Positions 1 to 13,436 of a stretch of DNA of 64,000 bases are shown here, piece after piece (within the stretch, counting starts at the first letter, position 1; every line of letters begins with the position of its first letter). Source of the DNA: Chamaelirium japonicum (lineage: Eukaryota > Streptophyta > Magnoliopsida > Liliales > Melanthiaceae); the NCBI GenBank assembly GCA_947650365.1, contig OX393550.1:75045229-75109228 (forward strand), given 5' to 3'. The translations under genes and the position numbers were made by a program. Below the pieces are notes generated by a model. It did no database searches. It had not been told where the DNA came from and worked only from the letters and a program-made list of their open reading frames with translations.

Positions 1-702
1 TGAATTAGAATGGATCGTGCTAATGAATTAGAATTCATCGAACGAATGAATTAGAATGGATACATTCGTGCGAATGAATTAGAATGGATCGGACGAATGA
101 ATTAGAATGGATCGTATGAATGAGTAAGAATGGATCGTACGAATGAAATAGAATAGATCGTACGAATGAATTAGAATGGATCGTACGAAGGAATTAGAAT
201 GGATCGTACGAATGAATTAGAATGGATATTTTTGTGCAAATGAATTAGAATGGATCGTATGAATGTATTAGAATAGATCGTATGAGTGAATTAGAATGGA
301 TCGTACGAATGAATTGGAATGGATTGTATAAATGAATTAGAATGGATACATTCATGTGAATGAATTAGAATGGATCGTATGAATGAATTAGAATAGATTT
401 TGTGAATGAATTAGAACTGATCGTACGAATGAATTAGATTGGATACATTCGTGCGAATGAATTAGAATGGATTGTATGAATGAATTAGAATGGATCCTAT
501 GAATGAATTAGAATGGATCGGGCGAATGAATTAGAATGGATCGTACGAATGAATTAGAATGGATCGTGCTAATGAATTAGAATTGATCGAATGAATGAAT
601 TTGCATGGATCGTGCTAATGAATTAGAATGGAACGTACGAATGAATTAGAATGGATCGTGTGAAAGAATTAGAATGGATTGTATGAATGAATTAGAATGA
701 AT
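1..702 (+). repeat. Satellite block, forward
   Basis: Forward monomers, open at the left window edge. The 28-mers with ACATTCGTGC lie near 60, 350 and 445. The right end (540-700) carries the order CGTGCTAATG, ATTGATCGAATG, TTGCATGG, GGAACGTACG, GTGTGAAAG, which is the reversed R flank of the palindromic module, and then enters that module's left arm. Confidence 0.9.
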
Positions 703-804
703 TCGTACGATCCATTCGAATTCATTCGCACGATCCATTCTAATTCATTCATACGATCCATTCTAATTCATTCATACAATCCATTCTAATTTTTTCACAC
801 GATC
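654..804 (-). repeat. Palindromic module, spacer reversed
   Basis: Left arm 654-699, spacer 700-758 (59 bp), right arm 759-804. The arms are 46 bp inverted copies with minor changes in the right arm. Flanks: reversed R at left (GGAACGTACG), reversed L at right. Confidence 0.88.
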
Positions 805-1741
805 CATTCTAATTCATTCATAGGATCCATTCTAATTCATTCGTACAATCTATTCTATTTCATTCGTACGTTCTATTCTTACTCATTCGTATGATCCATT
901 CTAATTCATTCGGACAAATGTATCCATTCTAATTTATTCGTACGATCCATTCTAATTCATTCGTACGATCCATTCTAATTCATTCATACGATCCATTCTA
1001 ATTCATTCGTCCGATCCATTCTAATTCATTTGCACGAATGTATCCATTCTAATTCATTCGTACGATCCATTCTAATTCATTCGTACGATCCATTCTAATT
1101 CATTCGCACGAATGTATCCATTCTAGTTCATTCGTACGATCCATTCTAATTCATTCATACAATCCATTCTAATTCATTCGCACGAATGTATCTATTCTAA
1201 TTCATTCGTACGATCAGTTCTAATTCATTCACAAAATCTATTCTAATTCATTCATACGATCCATTCTAATTCATTCACACGAATGTATCCATTCTAATTC
1301 ATTCATACGATCCATTCTAATTCATTCATACGATCCATTCTAATTCACTCCTACGATCCATTCTAATACATTCATACGATCCATTCTAATTCATTTGCAC
1401 GAATATATCCATTCTAATTCATTCGTACGATCCATTCTAATTCCTTCGTACGATCCATTCTAATTCATTCGTACGATCTATTCTAATTCATTCGTACGAT
1501 CCATTCTAATTCATTCGTACGATCCATTCTAATTCCTTCGTACGATCCATTCTAATTCATTCGTACGATCCATTCTAATTCATTCATGCAATCCATTCTA
1601 ATTCTTTCACATGATCCATTCTAATTCATTCGTACGATCCATTCTAATTCATTCGTGCAATCCATTCTATTTCATTCGTACGATCCATTCTTACTCATTC
1701 GTATGATCCATTCTAATTCATTCACACGAATGTATCCATTC
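703..1741 (-). repeat. Satellite block, reverse
   Basis: Reverse monomers. It starts with the reversed L flank (CGTACAATCTATTCTATTTC, then TTACTCATTCG, then CGGACAAATG). It then holds the marker GATCAGTTC followed by CACAAAATC at 1212. It ends at the junction GTATCCATTCGTACGAATG, a −to+ switch type also present at 4870, 33673, 54997 and 59537. From about 950 it is the first part of the 3.13 kb tandem copy. Confidence 0.9.
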
Positions 1742-3627
1742 GTACGAATGAATTAGAATAGATTGTACGAATAAATTAGAATGGATTGTACGAATGAATT
1801 AGAATGGATCGTACGAAGGAATTAGAATGGATCGTACGAATGAATTAGAATGGATCGTACGAATGAATTAGAATAGATCGTACGAATGAATTAGAATGGA
1901 TCGTACGAAGGAATTAGAATGGATCGTACGAATGAATTAGAATGGATATATTCGTGCAAATGAATTAGAATGGATCGTATGAATGTATTAGAAAGGATCG
2001 TATGAGTGAATTAGAATGGATCGTACGAATGAATTAGAATGGATCGTATGAATGAATTAGAATGGATACATTCGTGTGAATGAATTAGAATGGATCGTAT
2101 GAATGAATTAGAATAGATTTTGTGAATGAATTAGAACTGATCGTACGAATGAATTAGAATGGATACATTCGTGCGAATGAATTAGAATGGATTGTATGAA
2201 TGAATTAGAATGGTTCCTATGAATGAATTAGAATGGATCGTACGAATGAATTAGAATGGATACATTCGTGCGAATGAATTAGAATTGATCGTACGAATGA
2301 ATTAGAATGGATCGTGCGAATGAATTAGAATGAATCGTACGAATGAATTAGAATGGATACATTCGTGCGAATGAATTAGAATGGATATATTCGTGCGAAA
2401 GAATTAGAATAGATCGTATGAATGAATTAGAATGGATCCTATGAATGAATTAGAATGGATCGTGCGAATGAATTAGAATGGATCGTACGAATGAATTAGA
2501 ATGGATCGTGCTAATGAATTAGAATTGATCGAACGAATGAATTAGCATGGATCGTGCTAATGAATTAGAATAGATCGTACGAATGAATTAGAATGGATCA
2601 AATGAATGAATTAGAATGGTAACATTTATGCGAATGAATTAGAATGGATCGTACGAATGGATTAGAATGGATCGTACGAATGGATTAGAATGGATACATT
2701 CGAGCGAATGAATTAGAATGGATCATACGAATGAATTAGAATGGATCGTACGAATAAATTAGAATGGATACATTCGTCCGAATGAATTAGAATGGATCAT
2801 ACGAATAAGTAAGGATGGATCGTACGAATGAAATAGAATAGATTGTACGAATGAATTAGAATGGATCGTACGAATGAATTAGAATAGATTGCGCGAATGA
2901 ATTAGAATGGATCGTGCGAATGAAATAGAATGGATACAAATGAATTAGAATGGATCGTGTGAAAGAATTAAAATGGATTGTATGAATGAATTAGAATAGA
3001 TCGTATGAATGAATTAGAATGGATCGTACGAATAAATTAGAATGGATCGTACGAATGAATTAGAATGGATCGTACGAATGAATTAGAATGGATACATTCG
3101 TGTGAATGAATTAGAATGGATACATTCGTGCAAAAGAATTAGAATAGATCGTATGAATGAATTAGAATGGATCCTATGAATGAATTAGAATGGATCGTGC
3201 GAATGAATTAGAATGGATCGTACGAATGAATTAGAATGGATCGTGTGAAAGAATTAGAATGGATCGTACGAATGAATTAGAATTGATCGTGCGAATGAAT
3301 TAGAATGGATCGTACGAATGAATTAGAATGGATACATTTGTGCGAATTAATTAGAATGGATCGTACGAATGAATTAGAATGGATTGTGCTAATAAATTAG
3401 AATTGATCGAGCAAATGAATTAGCATGGATCGTGCGAATGAATTATAATCGATCGTACGAATGAATCAGAATGGATCGTGCGAATGAATTAGAATGGATC
3501 GTACGAATGAATTAGAATGGATAAATTTGTGCGAATGAATTAGAATGGAACGTACGAATGAATTAGAATGGATCGTATGAATGAATTAGAATGGATCGTG
3601 CGAATGAATTCGAATGGATCGTACGAA
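1742..3627 (+). repeat. Satellite block, forward
   Basis: Forward monomers. They include GAAGGAATTAG variants near 1810-1920, the 28-mer variant ATATTCGTGCAAATG near 1948, and TTTTGTGAATG at 2118. The series GATCGAACG, TTAGCATGG, GTGCTAATG lies near 2527-2570. A second copy lies 3,129 bp downstream up to about 2940, and 3,346 bp downstream after that. Confidence 0.9.
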
Positions 3628-3675
3628 TTCATTCTAATTCATTCATACAATCCATTCTAATTCTTTCACACGATC
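3571..3675 (+). repeat. Palindromic module lacking the left arm
   Basis: Spacer 3571-3629 and right arm 3630-3675 are present. On the left GGAACGTACG joins the spacer directly, so the GTGTGAAAG and TTGTATG monomers of the left arm are missing. Confidence 0.85.
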
Positions 3676-4870
3676 CATTCTAATTCATTCGTACGTTCCA
3701 TTCTAATTCATTTGCACGATCCATGCTAATTCATTCGTTCGATCAATTCTAATTCATTAGCACGATCCATTCTAATTCATTCGTACGATCCATTCTAATT
3801 CATTCACACGATCCATTCTAATTCATTCATAGGATCCATTCTAATTCATTCATACGATCTATTCTAATTCTTTCGCACGAATGTATCTATTCTAATTCAT
3901 TCGCACGAATATATCCATTCTAATTCATTCGTACGATCCATTCTAATTCATTCGTACGATCCATTCTAATTTATTCGTAAGATCCATTCTAATTCATTCA
4001 TACGATCTATTTTAATTCATTCATACAATCCATTCTAATTCTTTCACACGATCCATTCTAATTCATTCGTACGATCCATTCTAATTCATTCGTACGATCC
4101 ATTCTAATTCATTCATACGATCCATTCTAATTCATTCGTCCGATCCATTCTAATTCATTCGCACGAATGTATCCATTCTAATTCATTCGTACGATCCATT
4201 CTAATTCATTCGTACGATCCATTCTAATTCATTCGCACGAATGTATCCATTCTAGTTCATTCGTACGATCCATTCTAATTCATTCATACAATCCATTCTA
4301 ATTCATTCGCACGAATGTATCCATTCTAATTCATTCGTACGATCAGTTCTAATTCATTCACAAAATCTATTCTAATTCATTCATACGATCCATTCTAATT
4401 CATTCACACGAATGTATCCATTCTAATTCATTCATACGATCCATTCTAATTCATTCATACGATCCATTCTAATTCACTCCTACGATCCATTCTAAAACAT
4501 TCATACGATCCATTCTAATTCATTTGCACGAATATATCCATTCTAATTCATTCGTACGATCCATTCTAATTCCTTCGTACGATCCATTCTAATTCATTCG
4601 TACGATCTATTCTAATTCATTCGTACGATCCATTCTAATTCATTCGTACGATCCATTCTAATTCCTTCGTACGATCCATTCTAATTCATTCGTACGATCC
4701 ATTCTAATTCATTCATACAATCCATTCTAATTCTTTCACACGATCCATTCTAATTCATTCGTACGATCCATTCTAATTCATTCGTGCAATCCATTCTATT
4801 TCATTCGTACGATCCATTCTTACTCATTCGTATGATCCATTCTAATTCATTCACACGAATGTATCCATTC
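3628..4870 (-). repeat. Satellite block, reverse
   Basis: Reverse monomers starting in a palindromic module spacer. The R flank follows: GTACGTTCC, TTAGCACGATCCATGC, GTTCGATCAATTC, ATAGGATCC, CTTTCGCACGAATG. From about 4080 the block restarts the 3.13 kb unit; the GATCAGTTC marker is at 4341, exactly 3,129 after 1212. Confidence 0.9.
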
Positions 4871-6103
4871 GTACGAATGAATTAGAATAGATTGTACGAA
4901 TAAATTAGAAAGGATTGTACGAATGAATTAGAATGGATCGTACGAAGGAATTAGAATGGATCGTACGAATGAATTAGAATGGATCGTACGAATGAATTAG
5001 AATAGATCGTACGAATGAATTAGAATGGATCGTACGAAGGAATTAGAATGGATCGTACGAATGAATTAGAATGGATATATTCGTGCAAATGAATTAGAAT
5101 GGATCGTATGAATGTATTAGAATGGATCGTATGAGTGAATTAGAATGGACCGTACGAATGAATTAGAATGGATCGTATGAATGAATTAGAATGGATACAT
5201 TCGTGTGAATGAATTAGAATGGATCGTATGAATGAATTAGAATAGATTTTGTGAATGAATTAGAACTGATCGTACGAATGAATTAGAATGGATACATTCG
5301 TGCGAATGAATTAGAATGGATTGTATGAATGAATTAGAATGGTTCCTATGAATGAATTAGAATGGATCGTACGAATGAATTAGAATGGATATATTCGTGC
5401 GAATGAATTAGAATTGATCGTATGAATGAATTAGAATGGATCGTGCGAATGAATTAGAATGAATCGTACGAATGAATTAGAATGGATACATTCGTGCGAA
5501 TGAATTAGAATGGATATATTCGTGCGAAAGAATTAGAATAGATCGTATGAATGAATTAGAATGGATCCTATGAATGAATTAGAATGGATCGTGCGAATGA
5601 ATTAGAATGGATCGTACGAATGAATTAGAATGGATCGTGCTAATGAATTAGAATTGATCGAACGAATGAATTAGCATGGATCGTGCTAATGAATTAGAAT
5701 GGATCGTACGAATGAATTAGAATGGATCAAATGAATGAATTAGAATGGTAACATTCATGCGAATGAGATAGAATGGATCGTACGAATGGATTAGAATGGA
5801 TCGTACGAATGGATTAGAATGGATACATTCGAGCGAATGAATTAGAATGGATCATACGAATGAATTAGAATGGATCGTACGAATAAATTAGAATGGATAC
5901 ATTCGTCCGAATGAATTAGAATGGATCATACGAATAAGTAAGAATGGATCGTACGAATGAAATAGAATAGATTGTACGAATGAATTAGAATGGATCGTAC
6001 GAATGAATTAGAATAGATTGCGCGAATGAATTAGAATGGATCGTGCGAATGAAATAGAATGGATACAAATGAATTAGAATGGTTCATACGAATGAATTAG
6101 AAT
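4871..6103 (+). repeat. Satellite block, forward
   Basis: Second copy of the 1742-2940 sequence at offset 3,129 (for example GATTGCGCG at 6015 against 2886). It stops at the switch AATGACGATCC at 6101, a junction seen again at 63570. Confidence 0.9.
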
Positions 6104-6262
6104 GACGATCCATTCTTACTCATTCGTATGATCCATTCTAATTTATTCGCATGAATGTATCCATTCTAATTCATTCGTACGTCTAATTCATTCGTACGGT
6201 TCATTCTAATTCATTCACACAATCCATTCTATTTCATTCGTACGATCCATTCTTACTCATTC
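6104..6262 (-). repeat. Short reverse block, insertion in second tandem copy
   Basis: This block and its edges account for the 217 bp by which the second 3.1 kb copy is longer than the first (offset changes from 3,129 to 3,346). It has a truncated monomer (CGTACGTCTAATTC near 6178) and returns to forward at ACTCATTCATGAATTAG. Confidence 0.88.
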
Positions 6263-6973
6263 ATGAATTAGAATGGATCGTACGAATGAATTAGAATGGA
6301 TCGTGTGAAAGAATTAGAATGGATTGTATGAATGAATTAGAATAGATCGTATGAATGAATTAGAATGGATCGTACGAATAAATTAGAATGGATCGTACGA
6401 ATGAATTAGAATGGATCGTACGAATGAATTAGAATGGATACATTCGTGTGAATGAATTAGAATGGATACATTCGTGCAAAAGAATTAGAATAGATCGTAT
6501 GAATGAATTAGAATGGATCCTATGAATGAATTAGAATGGATCGTGCGAATGAATTAGAATGGATCGTACGAATGAATTAGAATGGATCGTGTGAAAGAAT
6601 TAGAATGGATCGTACGAATGAATTAGAATGGATCGTGCGAATGAATTAGAATGGATCGTACGAATGAATTAGAATGGATACATTTGTGCAAATTAATTAG
6701 AATGGATCGTACGAATGAATTAGAATGGATTGTGCTAATAAATTAGAATTGATCGAACAAATGAATTAGCATGGATCGTGCGAATGAATTATAATCGATC
6801 GTACGAATGAATCAGAATGGATCGTGCGAATGAATTAGAATGGATCGTACGAATGAATTAGAATGGATACATTTGTGCGAATGAATTAGAATGGAACGTA
6901 CGAATGAATTAGAATGGATCGTATGAATGAATTAGAATGGATCGTGCGAATGAATTCGAATGGATCGTACGAA
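6263..6973 (+). repeat. Satellite block, forward
   Basis: Copy of 2917-3627 at offset 3,346. It includes the markers CGTGTGAAAG (6301, 6587) and ATTATAATCGATCG near 6788, and ends in the spacer of a module that lacks a left arm. Confidence 0.9.
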
Positions 6974-7021
6974 TTCATTCTAATTCATTCATACAATCCA
7001 TTCTAATTCTTTCACACGATC
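6917..7021 (+). repeat. Palindromic module lacking the left arm (copy)
   Basis: Copy of the element at 3571 at offset 3,346; the left-arm loss predates that duplication. Confidence 0.85.
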
Positions 7022-7600
7022 CATTCTAATTCATTCGTACGTTCCATTCTAATTCATTTGCACGATCCATGCTAATTCATTCGTTCGATCAATTCTAATT
7101 CATTAGCACGATCCATTCTAATTCATTCGTACGATCCATTCTAATTCATTCACACGATCCATTCTAATTCATTCATAGGATCCATTCTAATTCATTCATA
7201 CGATCTATTCTAATTCTTTCGCACGAATGTATCCATTCTAATTTATTCGCACGAATGTATCCATTCTAATTCATTCGTACGATCCATTCTAATTCATTCG
7301 TATGATCCATTCTAATTTATTCGTACGATCCATTCTAATTCATTCATACGATCTATTCTAATTCATTCATACAATCCATTCTAATTCTTTCACACGATCC
7401 ATTCTAATTCATTCGTACGATCCATTCTAATTCCTTCGTATGATCCATTCTAATTCATTCGTACGATCTATTCTAATTCATTCGTACGATCCATTCTAAT
7501 TCATTCGTACAATCCATTCTAATTCCTTCGTACGATCCATTCTAATTCATTCGTACGATCCATTCTAATTCATTCGTACAATCTATTCTAATTCATTCGT
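6974..7600 (-). repeat. Satellite block, reverse
   Basis: R flank of the palindromic module (GTACGTTCC at 7037, matching 3691). The 3,346 bp correspondence with the first copy fades at about 7430. It ends at ATTCGTATGAATGGATACA, a −to+ junction type also at 17865, 21277, 24302 and 47441. Confidence 0.9.
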
Positions 7601-7806
7601 ATGAATGGATACATTCGTGTGAATGAATTAGAATGGATCATACGAATGAGTAAGAATGGATCGTACGAATGAAATAGAATGGATTGCACGAATGAATTAG
7701 AATGGATCGTATGAATGAATTAGAATGGATCGTGTGAAAGAATTAGAATGGATTGTATGAAAGAATTAGAATGGATCGTACGAATGAATTAGAATGGATC
7801 GTACTA
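7601..7806 (+). repeat. Short forward block
   Basis: About nine forward monomers with GAGTAAG, GAAATAG and GATTGCACG in that order, the same order as at 17866 and 21278. It ends abruptly at GATCGTACTAGGATCC. Confidence 0.88.
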
Positions 7807-10800
7807 GGATCCATTCTAATTCATTCGTACAATCTATTCTATTTCATTCGTACGATCCATTCTTACTCATTTGTATGATCCATTCTAATTCATTCGGACG
7901 AATGTATCCATTCTAATTTATTCGCACGATCCATTCTAATTCATTCGTACGATCCATTCTAATTCATTCGTACGATCCATTCTTACTCATTCGTATAATC
8001 CATTCTAATTCATTCGTACGATCCATTCTAATTCATTCGTACGATCGATTCTAATTCATTCGCACTATCCATTCTAATTCACTCATACGATCCATTCTAA
8101 TTCATTCGTACGATCCATTCTAATTCATTCATACAATCCATTCTAATTCATTCGCACGAATGTATCCATTCTAATTCATTCGTACGATCAGTTCTAATTC
8201 ATTCACAAAATCTATTCTAATTCATTCATACGATCCTTTCTATTTCATTCACATGAATGTATCCATTCTAATTCATTCATACGATCCATTCTAATTCATT
8301 CGTACGATCCATACTAATTCACTCATACGATCCATTCTAATACATTCATACGATCCATTCTAATTCATTTGCACGAATATATCCATTCTAATTCATTCGT
8401 ACGATCCATTCTAATTCCTTCGTACGATCCATTCTATTTCATTCGTACGATCCATTCTTACTCATTCGTACGATCCATTCTAATTCATTCGTCCGATCCA
8501 TTCTAATTCATTCGCACGAATGTATCCATTCTAATTCATTCGCACGAATGTATCCATTCTAATTCAATCGTTCGATCAATTCTAATTCATTAGCACGATC
8601 CATTCTAATTCATTCGTACAATCCATTCTAATTCATTCGCACGATCCATTCTAATTCATTCATAGGATCCATTCTAATTCATTCATACGATCTATTCTAA
8701 TTCTTTCGCACGAATGTATCCATTCTAATTCTTTCACACGATCCATTCTAATTCATTCGTACAATCCATTCTAATTTATTCGCACGAATGTATCCATTCT
8801 AATTCATTCGTACGATCCATTCTAATTCATTCGCACAATCTATTCTAATTCATTCATACGATCCCTTCTAATTCATTCGCACGAATGTATCCATTCTAAT
8901 TCATTCATACGATCCATTCTACTTTATTCGTACTATCCGTTCTAATTCACTCATACGATCCATTCTAATTCATTCATACGATCCATTCTAATTCATTTGC
9001 ACAAAGGTATCCATTCTAATTCATTCGTACGATCCATTCGAATTCAATCGCACGATCCATTCTAATTCATTCGTACGATCCATTCTAATTCATTCGTACG
9101 ATCCATTCTAATTCATTTGCACGATCCATTCTAATTCATTCGTACAATCTATTCTATTTTATTCGTACGATCCATTCTTACTCATTCGTATGATCCATTC
9201 TAATTCATTCGGACGAATGTATCCATTCTAATTTATTCGTACGATCCTTTCTAATTCATTCGTACGATCCATTCTAATTCATTCACTCGAATTTATCCAT
9301 TCTAATCCATTCGTATGATCCATTCTAATCCATTCATACGATCCATTCTAATCCATTCCTACGATCCATTCTAATCCATTCGCATGAATGTAACCATTCT
9401 AATTCATTCATTTGATCCATTCTAATTCATTCGTACGATCCATTCTAATTCATTAGCACGATCCATGCTAATTCATTCGTTCGATCAATTCTAATTCATT
9501 ATCACGATCCATTCTAATTCATTCGTACGATCCATTCTAATTCATTCGCACGATCCATTCTACTTCATTCATACGATCCATTCTAATTCATTCGCACGAA
9601 TGTATCTATTCTAATTCATTCATACGATCCATTCTACTACATTCGTACTATCCGTTCTAATTCACTCATACGATCCATTCTAATTCATTCATACGATCCA
9701 TTCTAATTCATTTGCACGAATATATCCATTCTAATTCATTCGTACGATCCATTCTAATTCCTTCGTACGATCCATTCTAATTCCTTCGTACGATCCATTC
9801 TAATTCCTTCGTACGAACCATTCTATTTCATTCGTATGATCCATTCTAATTCCTTCGTACGATCCATTCTAATTCCTTCGTATCCATTATAATTCACTCA
9901 TACGATCCATTCTAATTCATTTGTACGATCCATTCTAATTCATTCATACAATCCATTCTAATTTATTCGCACGAATGTATCCATTCTAATTCATTCGTAC
10001 GATCTATTCTAATTCATTCGCACAATCTATTCTAATTCATTCATACGATCCATTCTAATTCATTCGCACGAATGTATCCATTCTAATTCATTCATACGAT
10101 CCATTCGTACTATCTGTTCTAATTCACTCATACGATCCATTCTAATTCATTCATACGATCCATTCTAATTCATTTGCACGAATATATCTATTCTAATTCA
10201 TTCGTTCGATCCATTCTAATTCCTTCGTACGATCCATTCTAATTCCTTCGTACGATCTATTCTATTTCATTCGTATGATCCATTCTAATTCCTTCGTACG
10301 ATCCATTCTATTTCCTTCGTATCCATTCTAATTCACTCATACGATCCATTCTAATTTATTCATACGATCCATTCTAATTCATTCATACAATCCATTCTAA
10401 TTCATTCGTACAATCCATTCTATTTCATTCGTACGATCCATTATTACTCATTCGTATGATCCATTCTAATTCATTCGTACGATCCATTCTAATTCAATCG
10501 TACGATCCATTCTAATTCATTCGCACGATCCATTCTAATTCAGTCACACGATCCATTCTAATTCATTCAAACGATCCATTCTAATTCATTCGCACGATCC
10601 ATTCTAATTCATTCATACGATCCATTCTAATTCATTCGCACGATCCATTCTAATTCCTTCGTACGATCCATTCTAATTCCTTCGTATCCATTCTAATTCA
10701 CTCATACGATCCATTCTAATTCATTCATACGATCTATTCTAATTCATTCATACAATCCATTCTAATTCTTTCACACGATCCATTCTAATTCATTCGTAGG

Positions 10801-10968
10801 ATCCATTCTAATTCATTCGTTCAATCCATTCTATTTCATTCGTACGATCCATTCTTACTCATTCGTATGATCCATTCTAATTCATTCGAACGAATGTATC
10901 TATTCTAATTCATTCATACAATCCATTCTAATTCATTCCGTACGATCAATTCTAATTCATTCGTACGA
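7807..10968 (-). repeat. Long reverse block
   Basis: One of the longest single-orientation blocks. It has the GATCAGTTC/CACAAAATC marker near 8187, runs of the CTTCGTAC variant (9740-9900, 10210-10330, 10650-10690), and truncated monomers in which CTTCGTATCC skips the usual core (near 9880, 10310 and 10680). It ends in the near-palindrome centred at 10968. Confidence 0.9.
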
Positions 10969-10998
10969 TCGTACGAATGAATTAGAATAGATCGTACG
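10939..10998. repeat. 60 bp spacerless palindrome at −to+ switch
   Basis: Centre 10968 in CGTACGATCGTACG. Arms of 30 with mismatches (GATCAATTC on the left, GAATAGATC on the right). Preceded by the extra C of ATTCCGTACG. Confidence 0.85.
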
Positions 10999-11791
10999 AA
11001 TGAATTAGAATAGGTTGTGCGAATGAATTAGAATGGATCGTACGAATGAATTAGAATGAATCGTACAAATGAATTAGAATGGATCATACGAATGAGTAAG
11101 ACTGGATCGTACGAATGAATTAGAATGGATCGTACGAATAAATTAGAATGGATACATTCGTCCGAATGAATTAGAATGGATCATACGAATGAGTAAGAAT
11201 GGATCGTACGAATGAAATAGAATAGATTGTACGAATGAATTAGAATGGATCCTACGAATGAATTAGAATGGATCGTGTGAAAGAATTAGAATGGATTGTA
11301 TGAATGAATTAGAATAGATCGTATGAATGAATTAGAATGGATCGTATGAGTGAATTAGAATGGATACGAAGGAATTAGAATGGATCGTACGAAGGAATTA
11401 GAATGGATCATACGAATGAAATAGAATGGATCGTACGAAGGAATTAGAATGGATCGTACGAAGGAATTGGATCGTACGAAGGAAATAGAATGGATCGTAC
11501 GAATGAATTAGAATGGATATATTCGTGCAAATGAATTAGAATGGATCATATGAATGAGTTAGAATGGATCGTATGAGTGAATTAGAATGGATAGTACGAA
11601 TGAAGTAGAATGGATCGTATGAATGAATTGGAATGAATACATTCGTGCGAATGAATTAGAATGGATCGTATGAATGAATTAGAATAGATTGTGCGAATGA
11701 ATTAGAATGGATCGTACGAATGAATTAGAATGGATCATATTAATGAATTAGAATGGATCGTACGAATGAATTAGAATGGATACATTCGTGC
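10969..11791 (+). repeat. Satellite block, forward
   Basis: Forward monomers with CGTCCG (11160), GAGTAAG and GAAATAG, then GGATACGAAGG (11368) and ATAGTACGAATGAAGTAG (near 11590). A shortened monomer occurs at GAAGGAATTGGATCG (near 11461). It ends at ACATTCGTGCACGATCC, a junction also at 25511. Confidence 0.9.
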
Positions 11792-13436
11792 ACGATCCAT
11801 TCTAATTCATTCGCACGAATGTATCCATTCTAATTCATTCGTACGATCCATTCTAATTCACTCATACGATCCATTCTAATTCGTTCGTACGATCCATTCT
11901 AATTCATTCGTATGATCTATTCTATTTCATTCGTACGATCCATTCTTACTCATTCGTACGATCCATTCTAATTCATTCGTCCGATCCATTCTAATTCATT
12001 CGCACGAATGTATCCATTCTAATTCATTCGTTCGATCAATTCTAATTCATTAGCACGATCCATTCTAATTCATTCGTATGATCCATTCTAATTCATTCGC
12101 ACGATCCATTCTAATTAATTCATAGGATCCATTCTAATTCATTCGCACGATCCATTCTAATTCATTCTTACAATCCATTCTAATTCATTTGCACGATCCA
12201 TTCTATTTCACTCATACGATCCATTCTTATACATTCATACGATCCATTCTAATTCATTTGCATGAATATATCCATTCTAATTCATTCGTACGATCCATTC
12301 TAATTCCTTCGTACGATCCATTCTAATTCATTCGTATGATCCATTCTAATTCATTCATATGATCCATTCTAATTCATTCGTACGATCCATTCTAATTCAT
12401 TCGCACAAATGTATCCATTCTAATTCATTCGTTCGATCAATTCTAATTCATTAGCACGATCCATTCTAATTCATTCGTACGATCCATTCTAATTCATTCG
12501 CACGATCCATTCTAATTCATTCATAGGATCCATTCTAATTCATTCATACGATCTATTCTAATTCTTTCGCACGAATGTATCCATTCTAATTCATTCGCAC
12601 GAATGTATCCATTCTAATTCATTCGTACGATCCGTTCTAATTCATTCGTACGATCTATTCTAATTCATTCGTACGATCCATTCTAATTCATTCATACGAT
12701 CTATTCTAATTCATTCATACAATCCATTCTAATTCTTTCACACGATCCATTCTAATTCATTCATATGATCCATTCTAATTCATTCGTACGATCCATTCTA
12801 ATTCATATGCACAAAGGTATCCATTCTAATCCATTCGTAGGATCCATTCTAATCCATTCGTACGATCCATTCTAATTCTTTCATACGATCCATTCTAATT
12901 CATTTGCTCGCATGTATCCATTCTAATTCATTCGTACGATCCATTCTAATCCATTCGTACGATCTATTCTAATTCATTCGCATGAATGTAACCATTCTAA
13001 TTCATTCATACGATCCATTCTAATTCATTCGTACGATCCATTCTAATTCATTCATATTATCCATTCTAATTCATTCGCACGAATGTATCCATTCTAATTC
13101 ATTCATATGATCCATTCTAATTCATTCATACAATCCATTCTAATTCATTCACACGATCCATTCTAATTCATTCGTATGATCCATTCTAATTCATTCGTAC
13201 AATCCATTCTATTTCATTCGTACGATCCATTCTTACTCATTCGTATGATCCATTCTAATTCATTCGTATGATCCATTCTAATTCATTCGTACGATCCATT
13301 CTAATTCATTCGTACGATCCATTCTAATTCATTCGTACGATCCATTCTAATTCATTCGCACGAATGTATCCATTCTAGTTCATTCATACGATCCATTCTA
13401 ATTCATTCGTACGATCCATTCTAATTCATTCGTACG
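11792..13436 (-). repeat. Satellite block, reverse
   Basis: Reverse monomers. The R-like order GTTCGATCAATTC, TTAGCACG, ATAGGATCC, CTTTCGCACG occurs twice (about 12028-12130 and 12430-12580). ATATGCACAAAGG is at 12804, a marker also at 28408, 53809 and 57231. Confidence 0.9.

Larger units (their letters stand above)
950..7430. repeat. 3.13 kb tandem duplication
   Basis: Copy 1 about 950-4080, copy 2 about 4080-7430. Offsets of 3,129 were checked at 1011/4140, 1212/4341, 1742/4871 and 2888/6017. Offset 3,346 was checked at 2957/6303, 3243/6589, 3691/7037 and 4022/7368. The 217 bp change is the extra material around 6080-6290 in copy 2. Both copies include a reverse block, a forward block and a further switch, so the unit spans orientation changes. 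Confidence 0.9.
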
